Positions 32,214 to 44,106 of a stretch of 64,000 nucleotides of DNA are shown here, in pieces. Source of the DNA: Didymella arachidicola (lineage: Eukaryota; Ascomycota; Dothideomycetes; Pleosporales; Didymellaceae); the NCBI GenBank assembly GCA_016630955.3, contig CM049992.1, positions 372,001 to 436,000 of the forward strand, written 5' to 3'. The position numbers were made by a program, and so were the translations under genes. Below the pieces are notes generated by a model. The model was not told the origin of the DNA. It did not search any database and saw only the letters and a list, made by a program, of their open reading frames with translations. Position 1 is the stretch's first letter. Every line of letters begins with the position of its first letter.

Positions 32214-33540
32214 TCACTTCTTACCCCTTCCACCGAACCCCCAGCGGATCTGGTTGGCCCATCGTCCCTCTACGCCAAGGTCGTCAGCGAACTGCCAGAC
32301 AAGGCCCGGGTTCTTCTGGAACATGCGACCGATGAACACGACATCGAGATTGTCGTCCTCAAGGTAGCCGTTCGCCTGCTTGCCGTTGGTGATCGAACCA
32401 ACAGTTCCGACGAGCATCTTGTCGCCAACCTTATCCTTGACTGCCTTGGCGAAGGGCTCCTGGTAACCAGGGCCGCCGTGGATATGCTGCTTCTCGTGCA
32501 GACCTCCGGACGAGACATCAAGAAGGTCGACGCCATGCTCGGCAAGCTGCTCAGAGAGCCTGACAGTGTCGTTGACAGTCCAGCCCTCGATACCGGCCTC
32601 CTCGAGCCAGTCAGTAGCGCTGATGCGGAGCAGCAGGGGCATGTCCTTGGGAATAGTGGCACGAGCGAGGTCGACAATCTCGAGTGTCAGGCGAGTGCGG
32701 TTTTCGAAAGAGCCACCGTAGTTGTCGGTACGTTTGTTCGATGCAGGTGACAAGAAAGAGTGGAGGAGATAGCCGTGAGCGTTGTGGATCTCGATGAAGT
32801 CCATACCAATCTCGATAGCACGCTGAATGGCGGCCTTAAAGTCCTTCTTTAGCTGCTCAATGTCGTCTAGGGTCATCTCTTTGGGCTGGCAGTGGCTTTC
32901 ATTGAATGCAATAGCAGAAGGGGCGAAGACGTTGTCGGGCCATCCGTTCAAGTCCTTTCCTGCAATATCGCCCTTGCTCAGCCAAGGCGCAACTGTGCTA
33001 GCCTTGCGACCAGCGTGTGCAAGCTGAATACCGATCTTCTGGTTCTGGCCGTGAGCGAACTCGACGATCCTGCGAAGAGGCTCCTTCTGAGAGTCCTTCC
33101 AAAGGCCAACATCCTCAGGAGTGATACGGCCATTGAACTGAACAGCTGTAGCTTCGACAATAGTGAGACCGGGACCACGCTGGAGAATACCGCCCAAGTG
33201 AGTGAGTTGCCAGTCTGTAGCATGGCCATCCTGAGATGAGTACTGGCAAAGTGGCGAGAGAGCAACGCGGTTCTGAATTTGAAGACCGCGGATTTTCAAG
33301 GGCTGGAAGAGCTTTGGGATCTTCGAGCTGCCATCGATCATGCCGAGGGCGGTACCAGCTGGCGGGTCCTGGAGAGGGGTGAAGTACGAAATCTGCGTTC
33401 ATCAGTATCACCTTTGGAATTGATCTGGCATTTCTACATACTCCAGGAGCTGCAATGTTCCTCAGATGGTCCTCGGTTGGGATTTCCTTGGGGATCGCGT
33501 GGTGCGAGTGGGGCTTGTCGGTGTTTGCTTCGGCACCCAT
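32214..33540 (-). CDS. NADH:flavin oxidoreductase, Old Yellow Enzyme (YqjM-like class)
   Basis: FMN-dependent ene-reductase reducing activated C=C bonds with NAD(P)H. Exons (minus) 33540-33442 and 33392-32214, 49-bp intron (GTATGT/CGCAG); 425 aa. The TIM barrel starts after ISYFTPLQDPPAGTALGM with KLFQPLKIRGLQIQNRVALS. Visible markers: PLCQYSS, the catalytic-site QLAHAGRKAS, EIHNAHGYLLHSFLSPASNK with RTDNYGGSFENR, and VGTVGSI plus IGRMFQKNPGL of the phosphate-binding end. The HAGRKAS and CQYSS patterns place it in the thermophilic-like/YqjM class rather than classical yeast OYE. The stop codon overlaps a GTGAGT donor, so a longer form using the exon at 31945-32020 is possible. Role: detoxification of enals or a tailoring step; no cluster context decides this. 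Confidence 0.93.
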
Positions 33541-36046
33541 TGTGGCGTGTTGAACAGCTTCTGAGGATAAGAGATTAGTAACTAGGTAGTAGTGAAGATG
33601 TAGCTTCGGCTGATATCGAACTCAATAATGGCAGGGCTTCGAACAATTTATGGTTACTCCCCACTTCTCAAAAGTACCGTAAGTGACGATAGCGTAGCGT
33701 AGTCGGCAACAGCCCCGCAGACGTCACTCCCAGAAATTAATTCGTAGTCGTTGATTTGTAAGGCACCATCATGGCGAATCGCACCACCAACGTGCGAAAA
33801 TGCGTCCGGTACTCCGCGGGCAAGAAAGAGTCCCCATAGCACGAGTCCGTGTGCTCAACCTTGACGTCCTGCAGGAGTTGGCACAGGCATCGAGCGGCTG
33901 CACGGCGGCTTACTCCTGCTGACCCGCGGTCGCGTACCTGATCTTAGGTCGTGTAGCCACAGGGCGCTTCTTACCAGGAGACACATATGTCAGGCTTTGC
34001 TCACTCATGCTGCCTCAGTGTCCCGAGTCGATGTGCTGACGTATATCCACTTCAGCACGCCAACGCACAGGGTTGTCAACCTCCAGTCCAGCTATGCGAC
34101 CTGCGCTTTGTAATTTACCGCGCGTATTGATCTGTCTAGTTGCGACACCTCTAAGCAGGTCACTTGGTGCATGCGTACGAAGTGTTGAGCTTGACAGACC
34201 GTACTGCATGATAACGGGGAGTGCCGGCAAGAGCGACTTCGGGCAAATTCGCTCAGTCCGGGCAGGGGTTTGTCAGCGAGTCGATCTGGTGGCAGCCACA
34301 TTTACAACAAATTCCCAATGAAGAAATTATTAAAGCTAAGCGAACATTTGTAGGACACGTAATACGTATCAGTAAAGGACTGGTAAATATCAGTCTTGCG
34401 TTGTGTGCTTCTCGACGACATGCTTGCAGTGTGAGACGAGCAGCTTTCCTCGAAAGAAACTCCAACGGCAGCATTAGCAGCGCATGCAGGACCAAGACCA
34501 TTGTCGGAGAAACCTGAGATCAAAGTCTCACAAACCACGTTACCCAGCATTGTCTCCCAAGACTTTAGCGCTGTGATCGATGATTTCTAGCTCTGTTCCA
34601 AATCAAGTATATACCAAGAGCTGTCATATCGACTCGGACCATGTTCTGCGCTTTGAGCCATAGGTGCGGTCATGCAAAGCACTTAGGAGTGGGCCGAAAC
34701 GGAGTTGAGGCGACTCAGAGGCTTCGAAAACGCCAATCTTCTAGTGCCGTGATCGACTTCAACACGAGATATTCCAGATATGGTAAATCTTCTGGCGTTG
34801 AGGCAAGGTTTGCTTGCAATGCAGTGCGCGAGATGCGCTGTTTCAAACACGCGTTGCATGAAAGGGTGCTCGCCAACCACTACATTCGTTACAACTCACC
34901 GCCGCAACATACATAACCGCTACAACGTGTACTGCATAACCAGGTCGTGAAAAATAATACTCTTGCTAACAGTGTCACTTGTCTTTGACGCGCGCAACGA
35001 TGGTGCTCGCTCAGAGTATGAGCCGTATGCAAATGGGCTGTAAGGAAGGAAATAAGCTAGGGAAGGATTTCTCGCGATGCCAATAATTAGTGCCGTGATC
35101 TATACTGATGAAAGCTTCCACTTTCAGTATGCTGACGACAACTTGAGAAGGTCGAGTGCTGGAACAAGCATTGCGAAGGCTTGGGTGATTGCTGCGCGAT
35201 GTGACATGGCGGTGACGATGGAACCCTACAGAATGCCCAGAAGGATATCCCAAAAGTAATCGGTATCGGCGGATCTGACTTTAGAACTGCTAGCGGATTA
35301 CGAAGACAATGTACAGACGTCTTTACCATCTGAACAGAGTATGCTCGAGCACCGACACGGCGACGTTGCGAAACATCGAACAACCATCCCCGGGCTCACC
35401 GCCATTCGCCAAGCATGATAGCAACGAGCAATTGACAAGCTGGGCCCACCTCAAGACTCTTAATTACCTTCAGAGTCATATTCCACCGTAATCATGACGG
35501 TTGCCTTGAGGATTCGAGGGGACGTTTCTGGTTGTAAGATGGAGTATCTACTACGTCCTCGAATTGATTAGTGGAACCGCTTTAAATGGACAAATGGCAT
35601 TCTGGGGCATAGTCATCGACAGGGGTTCAGAAAGGCCACCTTGACATCCTCGCGGGAGAGGCTGATCACTAGCGCGGGCTGCCCACACGATATGCTGCTG
35701 ATAGGAGACCATCGTGCATGCAGTAACCGGCACTTTGTAGAATCTGACCAGCCAAAGGAGGGCGACTGCTCTGTGCTCCTTCCAAGTTTGAGTCAAAACG
35801 CTTCAGCCTTGGCTCTCGGTGATGCAAACAACACGTGCATGCAGTACCACGGACTGCGAACGTAGTAGAAAGTTCGAGCATCGAGTGAAACTACACGTGT
35901 CCTGTACCAATGAAGCATGAGACCTGGTGAAATTAAGGCTGATATGCGGGCAACTCCAGGTTGACACAGTTGAACAAAGCCGAGGTGGCGACGCTAGTGC
36001 TAAAAGCGGAAGCGGTGAGGCTCGCGGAGCTCGTTAATACCAGCTG
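33541..36046. other. Gene-poor intergenic stretch
   Basis: Between OYE (-) and KAR2 (+). Multiple ORFs of 60-98 codons on both strands show no domain pattern, signal peptide with Cys pattern, or splice-joined continuation. No repeat or tRNA was seen. Confidence 0.4.
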
Positions 36047-36180
36047 TTCACTTCGAAAGTTGTAGAGACCAGGTCCACATATAACGCTTGCCCATCGCCA
36101 GCTCTACCTTCTTCTTCCTCCATCCCACTTCGACAGTCAACTTCAACTGGCTTGTCTTTCTTTCTTTGTTAGATACCCGG
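36047..36180 (+). promoter_or_regulatory. Putative KAR2 core promoter
   Basis: Contains a TTC..TTCGAA element at 36047-36057 resembling a partial heat-shock element, a TATA-like ACATATAA at 36077-36084 and a CT-rich tract at about 36109-36175, the usual setting of fungal transcription starts. Assignment is by position and pattern only. Confidence 0.4.
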
Positions 36181-36294
36181 AGTCGTCTTTACTCCACTAC
36201 ACTACGCAGCGAGCTTCTCTAGTTTCGCGCCCCGCGCACGACTGCGTCAATTGAAGCCACATAAGGGCTCATACACACACTCCGCACATTCATC

Positions 36295-38483
36295 ATGGCG
36301 CGCAGCTCACGGAGCACCAGCAAGCGCTCCACATGGAGCATTGCTTTCTATCTTCTTATGGTCCTTGTCGCTGGCTTGATGCTCGCGAAGACAGCTCGCG
36401 CTGAGGATCAGGAGCCCCTCGCCGAGGACAGCAATGCCGTCTCCGGCCCAGTCATTGGTATCGATCTTGGAACCACCTACTCTTGTGTTGGAATCATGAA
36501 GAACGGAAAGGTCGAGATCATGGTCAACGACCAGGGTAGGTTCTCCACTGCTCTATGCGACCGAACAACTACTGACAAGTGTCCTTTACAGGTAACCGTA
36601 TCACACCTTCTTGGGTCGCCTTCACCGACGAGGAGCGCCTCGTTGGTGACGCCGCCAAGAACCAGTTCGCCAGCAACCCCCACCGTACCGTTTTCGACAT
36701 CGTAAGTTGCACATTCCAGCAGCGAGAATCGACAGATTACTGACAACCTTTGCAGAAGCGCCTTATCGGTCAGAAGTTCAACGACAAGTCTGTTCAGAAC
36801 GACATCAAGCACTTCCCCTTCAAGGTCATCAACAAGGGTGGACAGCCCCGCGTCAGCGTTGAGGTTCACAAGGAAGAGACCACGTTCACACCCGAAGAGA
36901 TCTCGGCTATGGTTCTTGGCAAGATGAAGGAGGTTGCTGAGAGCTACCTCGGCGAGCCCGTCAAGAACGCAGTTGTTACCGTTCCCGCCTACTTCAACGA
37001 CGCTCAGCGCGCTGCCACGAAGGACGCTGGAACTATCGCCGGTCTCAACGTTCTCCGTGTCGTTAACGAGCCTACCGCCGCTGCCCTCGCCTACGGCCTC
37101 GACAAGACTGACCAGAAGGAGCGCCAGGTTCTTGTCTATGATCTTGGTGGTGGTACTTTCGACGTTTCCATTCTTACTATCGAGGAGGGCGTCTTCGAGG
37201 TCCAGTCGACCGCCGGTGACACTCATCTTGGTGGTGAAGACTTCGACAACCGTGTTATCAACTACTTCGCCAAGAAGTACAACAAGGAGAATGATGTTGA
37301 CATCACCAAGGACGCGAAGACCATGGGTAAGCTCAAGCGCGAGGTCGAGAAGGCCAAGCGCACTCTTTCCTCCCAGAAGACCACCAAGATCGAGATCGAG
37401 TCTTTCCACAAGGGCAACGACTTCTCCGAGACCCTCACCCGCGCCAAGTTCGAGGAGCTGAACAACGACCTCTTCAAGAAGACCCTTAAGCCTGTTGAGC
37501 AGGTTCTGAAGGACGCCAAGATGAAGAAGAGTGACATTGATGACATCGTCCTCGTTGGTGGTTCCACTCGTATCCCCAAGGTTCAGCAGATGCTCGAGGA
37601 GTACTTCGGAAAGAAGGCTCGTAAGGACGTTAACCCCGATGAGGCTGTTGCTTTCGGTGCCGCCGTTCAGGGTGGTGTACTCGCCGGTGACGCCAGCACT
37701 GAGGATATCATCCTCATGGACGTCAACCCGCTTACCCTTGGTATTGAGACCACCGGCGGTGTCATGACCCACCTCATCAAGCGTGGTACTACCATCCCCA
37801 CCAAGAAGAGCCAGATTTTCTCCACCGCCGCCGATAACCAGCCCGTTGTCCTCATCCAGGTCTTCGAGGGTGAGCGTTCTTTGACAAAGGATAACAATAA
37901 CCTCGGCAAGTTCGAGCTTACCAACATTCCGTAAGTCGCACCCAGTTCCATGCTGTTCAGAACAAATAGCTAACAAATTCGCAGTCCCGCTCCCCGTGGT
38001 GTTCCCCAGATTGAAGTCACTTTCGAGCTCGACGCCAATGGTATCCTGAAGGTCGGCGCCGTCGACAAGGCCACCGGTAAGGGTGAGAGTATCACCATCA
38101 CCAACGATAAGGGTCGCCTTTCTTCCGAGGACATTGAGCGTATGGTTGAGGAGGCTGAGAAGTACGCCGAGGAGGACAAGGCCAACCGTGAGCGCATTGA
38201 ATCTCGCAACAAGCTCGAGAATTACGCCTACAGCCTCAAGAACCAGGTCAATGATAAGGAGGGTCTTGGTGGCAAGATTGAGGACGATGACAAGGAGTCA
38301 CTTCTCGAGGCTGTCAAGGAGACCCAGGACTGGCTTGATGAGAACTCCGCTGAGGCCGGCGCTGAGGACTTCGATGAGCAGTTCCAGAAGCTTTCTGACG
38401 TCGCTTACCCTATCACCTCTAAGCTTTACGGCTCGGCTGGTGGCGCCGGTGACGACGAGGAGCCTGGTCACGATGAGTTGTAG
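36295..38483 (+). CDS. KAR2: ER-lumenal Hsp70 chaperone BiP/Kar2
   Basis: ATP-dependent folding, translocation and quality-control chaperone of the ER lumen. Exons 36295-36535, 36592-36701, 36756-37930, 37985-38483 (introns 56, 54 and 54 bp); 674 aa. Signal sequence about 1-36 (ends ARA), then the ATPase domain with IDLGTTYS from 56, [12 protein letters not shown] and [11 protein letters not shown]. The linker and substrate-binding domain follow ([28 protein letters not shown]). The C-terminus is acidic and ends HDEL, the ER retrieval signal. Codon use is strongly C-ending and biased, as expected for a highly expressed gene. That bias also creates a long antisense ORF over exons 2-3. Likely regulated by the unfolded-protein response; only weak promoter elements are visible. 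Confidence 0.99.
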
Positions 38484-39926
38484 AGTGACGAATTGTAAGC
38501 GGTGGTGCAGAAAAGTTGACCTGAATTACCTGGGGCTGCCTTCGGGCTAGCCGTGTACGAGCAGCATTACTGCAGCCGTTACATCATCCTTGGCTTAGAT
38601 GTATTTGCGACTATCTCGAGTCTAGTTACGAAGATATCCTTGAATGAACGAACATGAACAAACATACAATCCTCTCTCTGCGTAGCCTCAAGAGCTATCG
38701 TCACATCCCAAACGATGCTCATACAGCCTGTGAATCCATCCGACTAAGCTCGAAGAGTGACACATTGCCGCAGTTCTTCGGAATTTGGCAACTACTGCAT
38801 TCCGTGGTGTGCGAGTTGTGCCATGCATGCCCGTGTATGCAAGGTATTCTTGGTACGCGATATGGTACCTCGATCGCCCAAACCTTCGCCGGCCCTCCAT
38901 TGCGCCTTCCGCAACCACGGCACAAAGCTGCAACGTGCCCATCTGTGCGCCTCTACTAACTACTGCCACTCGTAAGCAGGTGCCTGTGGCGCTTCGAAGC
39001 TTCAGCGCCCCGCATCCTACGTCGTCATGTTTCGTGCTTTGCTCGATTGCGCGTCTGGGTTTCTTCACGTCGCTCCTCTCAACACCCTGCTTTTAATCTT
39101 AATCTCCATCTTATAATTGCCTATCCATTCTCCTGTCCTCGTATACTCAACACCGGCGCTATACTACCTCGAAGCTAGGCGCTCACCATATCCACCACCG
39201 TACCCTACGTCACAGACTCGACCACCACGGCGATTGGCATGACCTCACTGTTCAGGCTCTGACATGCCTTCCGCTTCAATATACAGCGGTGTGTGTATGC
39301 TCTGTCACGCCTTGCTATCCAACTCAGTCCATGAGATCACCTTGAGGCAAAGAAGTCACCAACAGTGATCTCACCTACCGCTACACTCAAACCACTCACC
39401 GCGCGATTTGTTCACAGGACGCTCATTTGCGTCTCCTGTCAGCTGTGGGTTCGTGCCTGGTTGGCTACTCACGATGCGACCAATAGGCCACATTCTCGCT
39501 CCGCTACCGCCGCTCCTGAAGCACCTATACGTCTGCGAGACATTATTCAGGGCCCTGCACGGCACAAAAAGAGACACCGGACAGACTGCCATGGCACCTC
39601 ATCAGGGCCGAGCCCCAGTCACGAGCTATGAGCAGAGGAAGTGGACAACCTTGAGTGTTTTTGAACTTTTCGAATTTACTAACAATAGACATTTATACAG
39701 CACGCGTTGGCCACCCGAAGTCCGGATGCGAGAATCTCGTCCACATTGTACGATATGATGACTACAAGTCGTAAGGGTATCCTGCGGGAAGCGACAATAT
39801 CAGATGATTACCAGGATGGGCTGGGAGTATCCAGAGCTGATATAGATGGACGGGGAATATGTGGAAAAGATGTGCATGAAGAAACCCAAAAGACACAACG
39901 CCGACCTGAGCGGGATAACGCGGCGC
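38484..39926. other. Convergent intergenic stretch, no supported gene
   Basis: 3' flanks of KAR2 (+) and of the effector-like gene (-). Short ORFs (up to 126 codons at 38688-39068) carry no motif. A CTAAC...TAG intron-like end at about 39677-39688 hints at an unannotated spliced transcript, but no exon pair could be supported. Confidence 0.35.
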
Positions 39927-41062
39927 TTAAGAGAAGGAAACCTTGACGGTCTCGCTGGAGGAGCCCATGGCGCAACCACCACCGGTACCGGCCATGACTG
40001 AGTCGTAGCCACCGCCACCGCCGGAACCGGCCCCGCACTTGAAGAGATCGTAGTCGGATCCCTTCTCGCAGGAGTCGGGGGTGACACCGTTCTTCTCCTT
40101 GCACTTGAAGACGCAGAGGTCCATGTCAGAGGTACACTTGGAGCCCTTGGAGGAGATGTTGCGACCCTTCATGTTGACGTTGCGGGAGACATCGAAAGCA
40201 CCATACTGACCAAAGGTAACCTCCCACCAGGTCTGGTCAAGACCACCAAAGTTAGCAAGCTTAGTGGAGCTGAAGGCAGGAGCGCAAGCAGCAGGGACGC
40301 CGGCGGCGAAAGAGACAACGGTCTTCTGGCCAGACTTGAGACCGACGGAGATCTCGGGTTGGTTGACGTTCAATGACATGCCGGAGAAGCCGTCGGCCTT
40401 CCAGCAAAAGATAACGGCGTCTTCGTTGGCGTCGTTGGTGAACTCGGCCTTCCACTCAGAGTCCTCACCAATCCAGATACCACCGTTGCTAGACTTGTCG
40501 TTCTTTCCAGCCGAAACAATGCCGAGGGACTTGACGATATTGTCGACACCCTCGAGGAGATCAGTGACAACGTTACCAATATCATCGATCAGGTCACCGA
40601 GGTCGCTAGAAGAGGATGAAGAGGGAGCAGCGCTGGAGGGAGCAGTGCTGGAAGAAGCAACAGTCTTGGAGGGAGCAGCAGAGGTCTGGACGTCCTGGAC
40701 CTTGACGGCAGCAGGGGAGCTGGTGGGCTCAGGCTTAGCGGAGGGCTCCTTGACAGCGGCAGCAGCGGTAGGGGTGACCTGCGCGGCAGGAGTAGGGGTG
40801 GGCGAGTTGAACACGGAGCTCCAGTTGACCTTGTCCCAGTCGACGTCGTTCAGGTCATAGGCAACGGCCTTCCAGTTAACGTCGTTGGCGGCAGAGCGCT
40901 TGGCATCTCTACAGGTTGTCAGTGTTGGTCTTGCTGCACGTAACACGAGCGATCCACTTACGCCTGACGCCTGGCGTGGAAGCTGGCGTGACGGTTGTGG
41001 TTGGCAGCAGCGGCCTGGCCGACAGCGAGGGTGCTCAGCACCAGGGCAGAGGAGTAACGCAT
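39927..41062 (-). CDS. Secreted effector-like protein with Ser/Pro/Ala linker and Cys-rich C-terminus
   Basis: Exons (minus) 41062-40962 and 40908-39927, 53-bp intron (GTAAGT/CTGTAG); 360 aa. Signal peptide about 1-19 (VLSTLAVGQAAA), then RRQADAKR, a possible Kex2 processing site. A Trp-repeat-like segment (NDVNWKAVAYDLNDVDWDKV) leads into a low-complexity Thr/Ser/Pro/Ala linker (about 80-140). The C-terminal domain (about 170-345) has FCWKADGFSGMSLNVNQPE, TWWEVTFGQYGAFDVSRNVN and eight Cys. The overall design matches fungal secreted proteins annotated as effector-5-like, and codon use is strongly biased as in KAR2, implying high expression. Molecular function is unknown. The exon join was fixed by continuity of RRQA and DAKRS. 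Confidence 0.8.
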
Positions 41063-44000
41063 TTTAATGTGTGGTTGTGCCGCTTCTTTGCTGACGCAGT
41101 TGGATATTTATGTGCGACAGAGGAGTCGTAATGTCGTTCAACGGCGGTTGTGACTGTGTCTCGTAGGTGAATGAATGACTGAGAGCGAACAGGAATACCG
41201 GCGTGAAGGAGTGAACGCGCGAAATTGGCTGTTGTCAAAAGAGGGACAATACGGTATGATATACTCGGTGAAGGTGGAGAAGAAGAGAAGAAGAGCGGCG
41301 ACGCGCAGAGGGTAGTTCAGCCGGAGCCCCTGCTTGTTGGGTCGGTGGGGTGGGCCCAGCGCACCGCCTGGGGCCTCGACGGGAGCTCATCTCCTGTGTC
41401 TTGCACTCCCTCCCCAACAAGGAAAGACGAGCGCGCGGACAATGCCCGTTGTTAGGAGCGTCAGCCAATTGGGAGCGGTACCTGGATAGTGGGGCCTGAC
41501 ACACATCACGCTCATTGGTGTACCTGACTTAGCGACGGCTCGGCGCCCGGACGTTTCACTCGTGCATTTGCGCACAGCATGCTGCACGTGTTGACCGACC
41601 ATTGCCCAGCTGCTGGGACAAAGGCGCAAAGGATGTGAGCTGTCGCACGCAAGCTGTCAACAAAGCGAGATGGCTTACTGAAGGCCTTCTCGACGGCCTT
41701 CAGCAAGCCAACCACCATCAACAAACGAAATGACGGCCACGCAATTGCGATCCTCGCGACACTGGACTAGCGCTCCCCGATTGGAGAAACACGCATGCGT
41801 GTCCTTCGATCCTGGTCTTGTCGCCGAGGATACAAGTGGGGACTGACTCTTCCAGAACCTCTTCACAAACAGCCGCCTTGATGTCGATGCTTTACCGAGT
41901 TGCGCACACCTCATTTCCCAATAGCGGTGGCCTCAGTGATCACTTAAGTTGTGAAAGTGCAACACACTGCTCAAACCTGCGACAAGCACTACCGGTACAG
42001 TGAGACGACTCGTCTCGGCGGCCCAGCATAAATCTGCAACCTGCACCCTCTTTTCGGGTGTCGTACGAGCGTAGAGCAGCTCAATGCGCTCGCCTGTTGA
42101 ACCACGCAATCACCACAACAGAGTGACGCAAGCATCGCGTGCAACGCAGTCCGACTCTCCAACTCCCCACCTGTAAACGTCTGCAGCTGCGCAGTTTCTA
42201 CTCCACTCAGCGATCAGCCAAAAGTGCCCAACGGCGAAGCAACGTTCGTGGAGCCCCAGTCCTGACGCCAGGTCGGAGCGTTAACTGCTTATCGCAACAT
42301 GTCATGGGCCAGGTATGCAGCAAGGAAAATCTGCAACCTTCGATCTACCAGTCAGATGCAGGAATGATGCTGACGTCTGCGGGATCGTGGGGATTCAGCC
42401 GTGACGGTGCGGATGCCAACGCGACGTGGTGGGTTATCGTTCGCGGATCATGTGTCCAGAATCTCGGCCTGACAACGGCAATCGTGAATGATGTAGGTGG
42501 TTTTCCTTCACTCGTCAGATTTTCTTGTCTTTACCCAATCACCACTTCGACTATTCAGCAGGATTTTCTTTAGCTCTTGCTTTTCTTCGCAAGACCTCCG
42601 TTGGTGACTCAACTTTCGAGTCCAGGATGCGCTTGTAAAGCGGCACATAATCAGAGTTTTGAACGGATACTTCTACAGCGGCGCGCGGAAGGCCAAGCGC
42701 CTCGCACAGTGTAGGACTACCGACAAAGACACAAAAACATCAACCCCCTTGCCAAAGGAGCGTGCATGCTTACAACAGACATCTGTCAGCGCGCAGCAGT
42801 CCTGTGAGCTATGTGGGAACTATTCTCAACAGAGGCTGTCATCCAACTCGACGAAGCCTGTTGAGTCCAAGGATTCGTCGAGTCGTGCGTGCGCCACTTC
42901 GCTTGCATGGTAAAGCAGCACCACGCATGCGCCTGCTCAAAGCTGCAGGTTGGCCTGCTCGACGATTGCAACATGCTCATTTATCGTGCATATGCAGGAT
43001 GCTGCAGCTTGTCGATAAGCTTATTGCTATCGTTATAGCTGGGCTGCGCAGGCTCTGCAGGGGCCTGCTATAGGTATAGGAGGACGTTGTTGTTTGCTAG
43101 TAAGTATGGCAATTCATAGTTGGCGAAATTGGCTGCAATACTATACCCAGCTCAGATCCTTACTAGGACACGAACAATTGACCAACACTTTGTCCAGCAA
43201 GCTTTCCGGCAGTGACGCACGTAAACGCGTCTATCAATTCACCCATATGCTGCAAAGACACGTACGCTCATAACCTACCCTCTCGCTACGAGAAACAGCG
43301 GCACTGCACTGCAACCGCATTACATGTACAACGAGCATCAGCGCTCGCGCAAGCGCCTCAGGCCTCGCTGGTGCGGCGCCTGCGAAACGCACTGCCCCTG
43401 TCAGCGGCGGGATCGGCGCCACATGCGAACTCCCAAACCTGAATGTGCCTGTCGATCGTGGGAGAGAGATCATGTTCGCAGCTTTCTTCTGAGTATGGAA
43501 TGATAGTATGTCTCTGTGACGACGCCAGGCATTTTGATGCGAGTCGGGCGGTGCAAGCTCCTGTGAGTCACCGTGAGGGTTCGGGGTTACTCAGGCGATT
43601 GTGTGCAGCTACTGACGACGCCTGGAATGCGGCGGCGAGACATTGCGGCGGTTGCATCAGACACGCACAATCTAGAGTTCAAGCTGTGTGGTTATGTGAA
43701 GCGTGCTTCCCGCAGTGGCATGTGTGCGCGGCACGTCACCTGCATGAGTTCAGAGCAACATTCGCAAGCTTACATGGACACGAAGCATTCTGCCATCTTG
43801 GCTATGTACACTATACACATCCGCACACTGTCCACTGCAGACACCTCTGCAATCCAAATCTTGCATGTAAAATCATCAAATCCCCCCAAAACATGTAAAG
43901 CAGAAGTGAACGGACGTCCGAGACCAGCGGCAAATATATCGTCGTGGGGGTATCTCGAAACTATGAACAGAATGTAGGTGTCGTCAAGCCTGATCGTCTC

Positions 44001-44106
44001 CTTGGATGGCGTATGAAGGGATTGTGTCTGACAGGAAAGAAGAAAAACGCCAGTAGATGCAAATGCTGGAAATGCTAATACAAGCACAAGAGGCTGTGTC
44101 GCAGGC
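41063..44106. other. Gene-poor intergenic stretch of 3 kb
   Basis: No gene is supported. The largest ORF, 42139-42573 (+, 144 codons), has no motif, no signal peptide and unbiased codons. No transposon ends, tRNA or tandem repeats were recognised. Confidence 0.4.

Noticed and set aside
32058..32750. 230-codon plus-strand ORF opposite the OYE gene
   Set aside because: Antisense shadow of a conserved enzyme; no family pattern.
36477..37976. 499-codon antisense ORF opposite KAR2 exons
   Set aside because: Long antisense ORFs over Hsp70 genes are a known by-product of strong codon bias. This one crosses KAR2 introns and has no domain.
40264..40860. 198-codon plus-strand ORF opposite the effector-like gene
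   Set aside because: Antisense of a Ser/Ala-rich, codon-biased exon.
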